DNA of 7,986 nt from Nitrososphaerota archaeon (GTDB lineage Archaea; Thermoproteota; Nitrososphaeria; Nitrososphaerales; Nitrosopumilaceae), in contig JAGWGO010000055.1 of the NCBI GenBank assembly GCA_028867395.1, positions 1 to 7,986 of the forward strand, read 5' to 3'. Below, piece by piece: positions 1 through 5,096 of the stretch. How positions within the stretch are numbered: position 1 is the stretch's first letter; each line of letters starts with the position of its first letter. Under the pieces are notes generated by a model that worked only from the letters and a program-made list of their open reading frames with translations, did not search any database and had not been told where the DNA came from. The position numbers were made by a program, and so were the translations under genes.

Positions 1-15
1 TAAGCGTATTTCAGC

Positions 16-156
16 TTAAATTCTTCTTTCGCCACGATGTTTTGGCAAGCAATCACGACAATATACCGGTCTTCCTTCTTTTGGTTGGAAAGGTACCTGT
101 GTTTCTTTCTTGCAGTCTGAACAAGTGGCAGGATACATTTGTCTGTCTGATGACAT
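16..156 (-). CDS. Small CxxC-x17-CxxC zinc-ribbon protein (46 aa)
   Basis: This short minus-strand ORF starts at ATG (154-156) and ends at TAA (16-18). Read directly, residues 12-15 are CSDC and residues 33-36 are CRDC, separated by exactly 17 residues. The segment VPFQPKEGRPVYCRDC fits the small family named for a CxxC-x17-CxxC zinc-ribbon pattern. Two CxxC knuckles should bind one zinc ion. The protein is probably cytoplasmic, since no signal peptide or membrane segment is visible. The tail is short and basic (KHRGERRI). It stands alone and is divergent from pfdA. A TATA-like CTTATTTA on the minus strand lies about 23 bases upstream of the ATG, which suggests a leaderless transcript. The molecular role is unknown; nucleic-acid or protein binding is only an inference from the fold type. 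The gene call is fairly secure because the motif spacing is exact, while the function is open. Confidence 0.82.
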   Translation of the reverse strand: MSSDRQMYPATCSDCKKETQVPFQPKEGRPVYCRDCLPKHRGERRI

Positions 157-175
157 AATTTTTGATAATTTGTAC

Positions 176-183
176 TAAATAAG
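176..183 (-). promoter_or_regulatory. TATA-like box for the zinc-ribbon gene
   Basis: On the minus strand the sequence reads CTTATTTA, centred about 23 bases from the ATG at 156. This is close to the usual archaeal TATA-to-start distance for leaderless messages. There is no Shine-Dalgarno-like sequence directly before the ATG (AAAAATT), which agrees with a leaderless mRNA. The call rests on position and base composition only. Confidence 0.45.
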
Positions 184-232
184 AACTAATGGCATGAGTT
201 GATTTGACAACAAGAGTGTTTTTCAGAATGCA

Positions 233-238
233 TTTATA
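233..238 (+). promoter_or_regulatory. TATA box for pfdA (TTTATA)
   Basis: TTTATA is centred about 27 bases before the ATG at 263, the expected distance from an archaeal TATA box to the transcription start. Transcription would therefore begin at or next to the start codon, giving a leaderless mRNA. No Shine-Dalgarno sequence precedes the ATG. An AATTTTTTG element follows at 251-259 and is matched at the rpl18 promoter. Confidence 0.65.
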
Positions 239-262
239 GGCGGGTACGAGAATTTTTTGCAA

Positions 263-685
263 ATGAGTGAAGAACAAGCTCAGGCTCTAATGCAACAGCT
301 ACAGGCGCTAGAAGGGTATCTATCAGATGTCATGCAGAGGGAAGAGTCTGTAATGAGGCTTTTACAAGAGGCATCAAGTGCAATTGAATCGATTAAATCA
401 ATTGGAGTAGACGCAACAAGCGATACGCTTGTACCAGTTGGGATGGGTGCATATCTAAAAGCAAAGATCGAACCAAACCAAAAAGTTATCGTGCACGTGG
501 GTGCTGGAACTTCAATTGAACAAGATAGAGACTCAGCAATTAACTATGTAGAGTCTAGAATGAAGGAACTAGAAATCGTACTTCAACAATTGGCCGCCCA
601 AAGGCAAGAGGTATCACTCAGACTTGAACAAGGACAGCAGGAAATGAACAAACTTATACAATCAGCCCGCGGTTCTACGCAGTAA
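263..685 (+). CDS. pfdA: Prefoldin alpha subunit
   Basis: Prefoldin (GimC) is a cytosolic hexamer of two alpha and four beta subunits. It holds unfolded nascent proteins and hands them to the thermosome. The 140-residue length is normal for the alpha subunit. Residues 1-45 and 88-138 form long heptad-patterned, Gln/Glu-rich helices. They flank a central beta-hairpin region (about 50-85, with the segment LVPVGMGAYLKAKIE and then KVIVHVGAGTSIE) that builds the hexamer's beta-barrel. ATG at 263 is chosen over the in-frame TTG at 257 because it lies at the expected transcription start and gives the natural N-terminus MSEEQAQAL. ftsY follows after 11 bases, a gene pairing also seen in other archaea. 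Recognition is from family features visible in the sequence and is strong. Confidence 0.92.
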   Translation: MSEEQAQALMQQLQALEGYLSDVMQREESVMRLLQEASSAIESIKSIGVDATSDTLVPVGMGAYLKAKIEPNQKVIVHVGAGTSIEQDRDSAINYVESRMKELEIVLQQLAAQRQEVSLRLEQGQQEMNKLIQSARGSTQ

Positions 686-696
686 GGAAATCCATC

Positions 697-2121
697 ATGT
701 TTGATAAATTACGAAATGCGTTTTCCTCAGCAGTAAAGAGTTTTGGGGAAAAAGAGCTAAAGGAAAAAGACATCGACGAGATCTTGTTTGAACTCGAGAT
801 TGCTCTTCTTGAATCCGACGTTGCAACCGAAGTAACCGATATGATAAAATCTGATTTGAAAAAACAGCTAATAGGAACAACTGTTCAAAAAGACAAGATA
901 GACGAATTTGTCAAGCAAAGTCTAAGGCAAAGTATTTCCAACATGTTTGATTCTACGCCAAAAATTGATATTTTATCTAACATACAAAAGAAAAAGGAAA
1001 AGGGAGAAACCTATATTATTTCATTTATGGGTATAAACGGAACTGGAAAAACTACTACGATTGCAAAGTTTGCAAACCTTTTACGCGAAAACAAATTCTC
1101 ATCTGTAATCGCTGCTGCAGACACTTACAGAGCAGGAGCAATAGAACAGATAACTGAACACGGTAAGAGACTGAACATCCGAGTTATAGCACAAAACTAT
1201 GGTTCTGATCCAGCCGCAGTTTCTAGAGATGCTGTTTTATACGCAAAGTCTCACAAGATAGACTGTGTATTGATAGATACTGCAGGAAGGATGCAAACAA
1301 GCAAAAATCTTATGGACCAGATTTCAAAAATCAACAAAGTCGTAAACCCAGATTTGAAAATATTCGTAGGAGATTCTCTTGCTGGGAATGATACAGTCAG
1401 CCAGGCACGAGAATTTCACAATTATACAAAATTTGACGGAGCAATTCTAACTAAAAGCGATGCCGATGCCCGTGGCGGTGCTGCAATATCTATAGTGAAA
1501 ATTACATCAACGCCGATCCTCTATCTAGGGGTGGGACAAGAATACAAGGATTTGAAACCATTTGATAAAAATTCCTTCTTGGAATCCCTATTTGGATCAG
1601 AGTCTTTGCCTGAAATACAGATACAGCTGAAAGAAAAGCCACTACAACAAAGGGAAGAAAAACAGATTGTTGTTGAACAAAAAGTTAGTGCAGAGAAACC
1701 AGAGCCCAAAATCGAGATTAATGTAGAACCAAAACCTGAACCAAAGATAGAACCAAAACCTGAACCAAAGATAGAACCAAAACCTGAACCAAAGATAGAA
1801 CCACAAATCAAACAAGAAGTTAAACCACAAGTAAATGCTGAACCTGAGGAAGGGATGCCAGTTGAAGAAGGTGATCCGTTTGCCGGAATCGCAACTAAAG
1901 ATATTGAAAAGTATTCAGATCTTTACGACGTTCCACCTCCTGAGACCTATGATGAGGCACGAAATCTCGCATCTAAAATAAAACGATGGATCTCAGATGG
2001 CAGGCCAAAACCGACAAAAGAAGAAAAAGATGTTATCGAAGAGGAAGTTGAGGAGAAAGAAATATCTGGAGATGAAAAACCAAAGAAGAAACGCTCAATG
2101 TTTGGATGGATGAAGAAATGA
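697..2121 (+). CDS. ftsY: Signal recognition particle receptor FtsY, with long C-terminal tail
   Basis: FtsY is the membrane-associated SRP receptor. Its GTPase pairs with that of SRP54 and delivers ribosome-nascent-chain complexes to SecY. The N domain covers about residues 1-95. The G domain carries G1 GINGTGKTTT (112-121), G2 DTYRAGA (142-148), G3 DTAGR (194-198), G4 TKSDADARGG (252-261) and the closing GVGQEYKDLKPF (278-289), all intact. The core ends near residue 302. A tail of about 170 residues follows: Glu/Lys/Pro-rich sequence, three perfect EPKPEPKI octapeptides (344-367), a more ordered-looking stretch (about 393-436), an acidic run (about 441-460) and a basic aromatic end, KKKRSMFGWMKK. 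Many bacterial FtsY proteins carry their acidic variable region at the N-terminus, so its position here is notable. The short N-terminus, MFDKLRNAFSSAVKSFGEK, is itself amphipathic. The ATG follows an AAGGAAA ribosome-site-like stretch. The 3' end overlaps argF. Confidence 0.95.
   Translation: MFDKLRNAFSSAVKSFGEKELKEKDIDEILFELEIALLESDVATEVTDMIKSDLKKQLIGTTVQKDKIDEFVKQSLRQSISNMFDSTPKIDILSNIQKKKEKGETYIISFMGINGTGKTTTIAKFANLLRENKFSSVIAAADTYRAGAIEQITEHGKRLNIRVIAQNYGSDPAAVSRDAVLYAKSHKIDCVLIDTAGRMQTSKNLMDQISKINKVVNPDLKIFVGDSLAGNDTVSQAREFHNYTKFDGAILTKSDADARGGAAISIVKITSTPILYLGVGQEYKDLKPFDKNSFLESLFGSESLPEIQIQLKEKPLQQREEKQIVVEQKVSAEKPEPKIEINVEPKPEPKIEPKPEPKIEPKPEPKIEPQIKQEVKPQVNAEPEEGMPVEEGDPFAGIATKDIEKYSDLYDVPPPETYDEARNLASKIKRWISDGRPKPTKEEKDVIEEEVEEKEISGDEKPKKKRSMFGWMKK
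1726..1797 (+). repeat. Three perfect 24-base tandem repeats within ftsY
   Basis: Units begin at 1726, 1750 and 1774 and are identical base for base. A partial fourth copy (GAACCA) lies at 1798-1803. Each unit is in frame and encodes EPKPEPKI. Each also contains an internal half-repeat (GAACCAAAA / GAACCAAAG). Identity at synonymous positions suggests recent slippage or duplication. Copy-number change would lengthen or shorten the tail by eight residues without breaking the frame. Confidence 0.95.
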
Positions 2122-3035
2122 AATTAAAAACAAAAGATCTGTTAACGTTAAACGAACTTGAAAAAACTGAGTTAATGGGAATAATTGATACAGCAATAAA
2201 GATGAAAAGAGACCTGAAGAAAGGAATTTCCAAACCTCTCCTTAAAAATAAAACACTTGCCATGATCTTTCAAAAGCCATCCACTAGGACAAGGGTAAGC
2301 TTTGAGACTGGAATGTTTCAATTGGGAGGTCATGCACTGAACCTTTCTGCAGATGAACTGCAACTAAAAAGAGGCGAAACCATAGAAGATACTGCAAAGA
2401 CGCTTTCACGATATGTGGACTTGATAATGGCTAGGGTTTATTCACACGAAGAGTTGGAATTACTTGCAAAAAATTCACCGGTTCCTGTAATAAATGGGCT
2501 TTCAGACTTTTTTCATCCATGTCAGATACTTGCAGATCTTATGACTGTTAAAGAGAAGAAGAAAAAATTAGCTGGTCTGAAACTAGCATGGGTTGGAGAT
2601 GGTAACAATGTTTGTAACTCTATGATATATGGCTGTGCCAAAACTGGCATCTACATTAACATCGCAACTCCAAAGGGATATGAGCCAAATCAAGAAGTCA
2701 TAAAAGAGTCAAGCAAATTTGTAGAGGTGAGTCTGTCAAATCATCCTGAAACTGCCGTGAAGGATGCAGACATTGTAGTTACAGATACTTTTGTCTCTAT
2801 ACATCACCAAACAACTGATAGAACAAATGACTTTCTTCCACGTTTTCAAGTAAATTCAAATTTGATGAAAAAAGCCGATCCCTCGGCAATTTTCATGCAC
2901 TGCCTACCTGCTAAGAGAGGACAAGAGGTAACAAGCGATGTCATTGATGGTCACCAGTCAGTAGTCTGGGATGAAGCTGAAAATAGACTTCATGCTCAAA
3001 AGGCCCTTATGGTGGCACTGCTGCGACGAGTCTAA
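2118..3035 (+). CDS. argF: Ornithine carbamoyltransferase
   Basis: This enzyme transfers the carbamoyl group from carbamoyl phosphate to ornithine, giving citrulline in arginine biosynthesis in the cytoplasm. The carbamoyl-phosphate motif STRTR is at residues 55-59 and HPCQ at 133-136. The second domain has GDGNNVCNS (about 160-168), HCLPA (261-265) and the late ENRLH (288-292). At 305 residues the length is normal. The ornithine loop, usually D-x-x-x-S-M-G, reads DTFVSIH (223-229): the Asp and Ser are kept, but Met-Gly is replaced by Ile-His. ATG at 2118 is chosen over the in-frame ATG at 2106 because it forms the ATGA overlap with the ftsY stop and gives a typical N-terminus (MKLKTKDLLTL). 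The overlap implies coupled translation with ftsY. A different carbamoyl acceptor cannot be excluded, but ornithine is the likeliest. Confidence 0.9.
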   Translation: MKLKTKDLLTLNELEKTELMGIIDTAIKMKRDLKKGISKPLLKNKTLAMIFQKPSTRTRVSFETGMFQLGGHALNLSADELQLKRGETIEDTAKTLSRYVDLIMARVYSHEELELLAKNSPVPVINGLSDFFHPCQILADLMTVKEKKKKLAGLKLAWVGDGNNVCNSMIYGCAKTGIYINIATPKGYEPNQEVIKESSKFVEVSLSNHPETAVKDADIVVTDTFVSIHHQTTDRTNDFLPRFQVNSNLMKKADPSAIFMHCLPAKRGQEVTSDVIDGHQSVVWDEAENRLHAQKALMVALLRRV

Positions 3036-3037
3036 CG

Positions 3038-3045
3038 TTTATAAG
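3038..3045 (+). promoter_or_regulatory. TATA box for the rpl18-secY ribosomal unit (TTTATAAG)
   Basis: TTTATAAG starts 2 bases after the argF stop. The predicted transcription start, about 27 bases from the box centre, falls near 3067-3069. That would leave a leader of about 14 bases holding an AGGT ribosome-binding sequence (3071-3074), 7 bases before the rpl18 ATG. This marks a new transcription unit for the ribosomal genes, although read-through from argF is possible. Confidence 0.65.
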
Positions 3046-3051
3046 AGCTTC

Positions 3052-3066
3052 ACAAAAATTTTTTGT
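3052..3066 (+). promoter_or_regulatory. 15-base palindrome with T-run between TATA box and start site
   Basis: ACAAAAATTTTTTGT is a perfect palindrome around a single central T. Its six-T run (3059-3064) could act as a T-rich archaeal terminator for the upstream pfdA-ftsY-argF transcript. Its place just before the expected start of rpl18 transcription equally suits a promoter element or an operator. The arms are pure A/T except for one base pair, so an RNA hairpin would be weak. The sequence alone does not decide between these roles. Confidence 0.35.
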
Positions 3067-3081
3067 AAATAGGTAGTATAG

Positions 3082-3570
3082 ATGGCATATTCGCAAATAT
3101 TACGCAGATCTCGTCAAGAGAAAACCAACTACGGTAGAAGAAGAAATCTTCTCATGGGTAGGCGAGACTTTATCACAGTTCAGATATCAAACGAGAATAC
3201 GTTAGTACAGATCCACAAGCCAGAAATAGCTGGCGATAAAGTTCTTTCCTCGGCTCATTCCAGATCGCTTTTGAAAAAAGGGTGGAAGGGTTCTAGAAAA
3301 AGCATTCCTGCTGCCTATTTGACAGGTTATCTTGCAGGAAAAAAAGCACTTGCTCACGGCGTTAACAGTGCAGTTCTTTATGTTGGTACTAGGAGATATA
3401 CTCAAAGAATAGCAGCTGCATTGAAAGGAATAATAGATGCTGGCCTAGAGGTACCTGCAGATGAGGAAACTTTTCCTTCTGCAGACAGGATTACTGGAAA
3501 ACATCTCAAAGTTGCAAATGAGATCGAAAAAGTAAAGTCCGCAATAGATAGTGAGGTAAAAACTAAATGA
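3082..3570 (+). CDS. rpl18: Large-subunit ribosomal protein uL18
   Basis: uL18 binds 5S rRNA and helps dock it in the central protuberance of the large subunit. The protein has the archaeal/eukaryotic form: a basic N-terminus with RRRNLLMGRRDF, then VQISNENTLVQI, SRSLLKKGWKGSRKSIPAAYLTG split by a short turn, and the signature IIDAGLEVPADEETFPSADRITGKHL region (in the last third). At 162 residues the length is normal for archaea. The ATG is preceded by AGGT at a 7-base spacing, a clear ribosome-binding site. It is the first gene of its transcription unit here, whereas in many archaea eL32 and eL19 lie directly upstream. The stop overlaps the rps5 start as ATGA. Confidence 0.93.
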   Translation: MAYSQILRRSRQEKTNYGRRRNLLMGRRDFITVQISNENTLVQIHKPEIAGDKVLSSAHSRSLLKKGWKGSRKSIPAAYLTGYLAGKKALAHGVNSAVLYVGTRRYTQRIAAALKGIIDAGLEVPADEETFPSADRITGKHLKVANEIEKVKSAIDSEVKTK

Positions 3571-4196
3571 GTAGATCAGAAACAAGACAAAAATCACGAG
3601 AACCAGAAGTGGTATGGGTACCAAGAACCACATTAGGAAAACTAGTGGCAACTGACAAGATTACTACCATGAAGGAAATTTATGAGAATGGTTATAGAAT
3701 TCAAGAAGCTGGAATTATCAAAAAATTATTGCCTGGTATAAAGACTGAAGTCATTGATGTTGGCATTGTACAAAAGCAGACTACAAACGGTGAGTATACA
3801 CGATTCAAGGCACTCGTAGCCGCAGGTGATGAAAATGGTTGGCTTGGTATAGGACAGGGAAAATCAAAACAAATGAGAATTGCGATAGAAAAAGCTACCA
3901 ATCAAGCATATCTTAATGTCAGTCCGGTAAAATTAGGGTGCGGCAGTTGGGAGTGTAAATGTGATCAGCAACATTCAGTACCATTCAAAGTCAGAGGCAG
4001 GGGAGGAAGCGTTACAGTAGAAATTATTCCTGGTCCGAGAGGTCTTGGACTTGTAGCGGGAGGAAACATCAGAAACCTCTTGAAGTTAGCAGGACTAAAG
4101 GATGCATGGACCAAAAGTACTGGATCTACAAATACAATGACATCTACATCAAGAGCAGTCTTGAATTGCTTGAGACAAACATTTAGTCAAGGTTGA
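3567..4196 (+). CDS. rps5: Small-subunit ribosomal protein uS5
   Basis: uS5 lies near the decoding centre and mRNA entry of the small subunit and affects translational fidelity. The N-terminal double-stranded-RNA-binding-like fold spans about residues 45-115 (KTEVIDVGIVQKQTTNGE, then ALVAAGDENGWLGIGQGKS). The C-terminal half has RGRGGSVTVEIIPGPRGLGL (143-162) and the conserved end of archaeal S5. Residues 125-136 (CGSWECKCDQQH) contain three Cys and one His in a C-x4-C-x-C-x3-H arrangement. This patch is typical of archaeal S5 and could bind zinc. At 209 residues the length is as expected. It starts in an ATGA overlap with rpl18, so translation is probably coupled. Confidence 0.95.
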   Translation: MSRSETRQKSREPEVVWVPRTTLGKLVATDKITTMKEIYENGYRIQEAGIIKKLLPGIKTEVIDVGIVQKQTTNGEYTRFKALVAAGDENGWLGIGQGKSKQMRIAIEKATNQAYLNVSPVKLGCGSWECKCDQQHSVPFKVRGRGGSVTVEIIPGPRGLGLVAGGNIRNLLKLAGLKDAWTKSTGSTNTMTSTSRAVLNCLRQTFSQG

Positions 4197-4201
4197 GTGT
4201 T

Positions 4202-4669
4202 ATGGGAAAAGCTTTCTTGGTAGTCAGAATGAAGGGAACAATTAATGTTCCACATTGGGCAAACACAACATTAGATCTACTTCATTTAGATAAAAGATTC
4301 AGAGCTACTATAGTTCCAGAACGAGATAACACAAAGGGAATGCTAAACAAGATAAAACACTATGTTTCCTGGCAAGAGATTGACATTCCAACAGCAAAAG
4401 AACTTTTGGAGAAGAAGGCCAGAAAACAAGGATACAGGAAAGTCACCTCAGAAGATATTACAAAACTTGGATTCAAAACCACTGATGAATTGGCAAAATC
4501 AATAGCAGAGGGTTCTATTGCAATGTCCAAACTTAAACCGCTTAAACCTTGGTTTGCTCTTTCCCCGCCGAGACATGGATTTAAGCGAAGCACCAAGAAA
4601 ATGTATGGTGAAGGGGGAATATTGGGAAATCATAAGGAACTACTTGCACAAGTGAGGTTAATGATGTAA
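4202..4669 (+). CDS. rpl30: Large-subunit ribosomal protein uL30
   Basis: This is the long archaeal/eukaryotic version of uL30, at 155 residues against about 60 in bacteria. The opening MGKAFLVVRMKGTINVPHW and the segment RFRATIVPERDNTKGMLNK are characteristic. They are followed by KIKHYVSWQEID and a C-terminal extension with the loop SPPRHGFKRSTKKMYGEGG. ATG at 4202 is chosen over an in-frame TTG at 4193 that overlaps the rps5 stop, because MGKA is the natural family start. An AAGG sequence lies upstream at a usable distance. It begins 5 bases after rps5 and ends 1 base before rpl15, within the ribosomal operon. Confidence 0.93.
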   Translation: MGKAFLVVRMKGTINVPHWANTTLDLLHLDKRFRATIVPERDNTKGMLNKIKHYVSWQEIDIPTAKELLEKKARKQGYRKVTSEDITKLGFKTTDELAKSIAEGSIAMSKLKPLKPWFALSPPRHGFKRSTKKMYGEGGILGNHKELLAQVRLMM

Positions 4670-4670
4670 A

Positions 4671-5096
4671 ATGGCCACAAGACTACGAAAGACAAGGAAA
4701 TACAGAGGTGGACGAAATCATGGCTGGGGGCAGATAGGACAACACCGAGCTAGTGGTCACAAAGGTGGGCTTGGAAAATCTGGTATGCACAAACATCATT
4801 TTATTAGAATGTTATTAACAGATCCGAATCATTTTGGTCATGATTCTACTCACCCGCCACATCCAAACCTAGTAAGAAAATGGGCAAGTGTGAGAGATCT
4901 AGATGATATCTATGCAAAACATGGAAAACAAGAAGAAGGTGGAAAGAAGATAATAGATCTCGCAGAGCTTGGCTATGACAAGTTGTTAGGAGGAGGACAA
5001 ACAAAGAATGCTTACGTTGTAAAAGTAGAAAGATTTTCTGCTACGGCAGAAGAAAAACTAAAGAAATCTGGTGGCGAGGTGCTCGCGGTAGCATGA
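4671..5096 (+). CDS. rpl15: Large-subunit ribosomal protein uL15
   Basis: uL15 is a late-assembling large-subunit protein with a long basic N-terminal extension that threads through rRNA. The N-terminus MATRLRKTRKYRGGR and the Gly/His/Lys-rich region GWGQIGQHRASGHKGGLGKS followed by GMHKHH are the family signature (residues 1-43). The C-terminal globular part (about 85-140) ends with KVERFSATAEEKLKKSGGEV, the usual archaeal ending. At 141 residues the length is normal. The ATG lies 1 base after the rpl30 stop. The TGA stop overlaps the secY start as ATGA, the conserved uL15-SecY junction. Confidence 0.94.
   Translation: MATRLRKTRKYRGGRNHGWGQIGQHRASGHKGGLGKSGMHKHHFIRMLLTDPNHFGHDSTHPPHPNLVRKWASVRDLDDIYAKHGKQEEGGKKIIDLAELGYDKLLGGGQTKNAYVVKVERFSATAEEKLKKSGGEVLAVA

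Noticed and set aside
1..15. Sequence beyond the zinc-ribbon stop at the left edge
   Set aside because: Fifteen bases are too few to assign to any gene or site.
257..262. TTG start for pfdA giving two extra residues
   Set aside because: ATG at 263 sits at the predicted leaderless transcription start and gives a normal prefoldin N-terminus.
53..277. A 74-residue minus-strand open frame covering the left promoter region
   Set aside because: It overlaps the zinc-ribbon gene in another frame, runs across both likely promoters and has no recognisable domain; the CxxC-x17-CxxC frame is the real gene.
1726..1803. CRISPR-like direct repeats
   Set aside because: The units are contiguous with no spacers and lie in frame inside ftsY, so this is a coding tandem repeat.
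1521..1830. Minus-strand open frames rich in Gly-Phe-Gly-Ser or Phe-Trp repeats
   Set aside because: They are reverse-strand readings of the FtsY Pro/Glu/Lys tail and its tandem repeat, so their repetitiveness has no independent meaning.
4193..4201. TTG start for rpl30 overlapping the rps5 stop
   Set aside because: The family normally begins MGKA-, which is the ATG at 4202; the TTG would add only MSV with no support.
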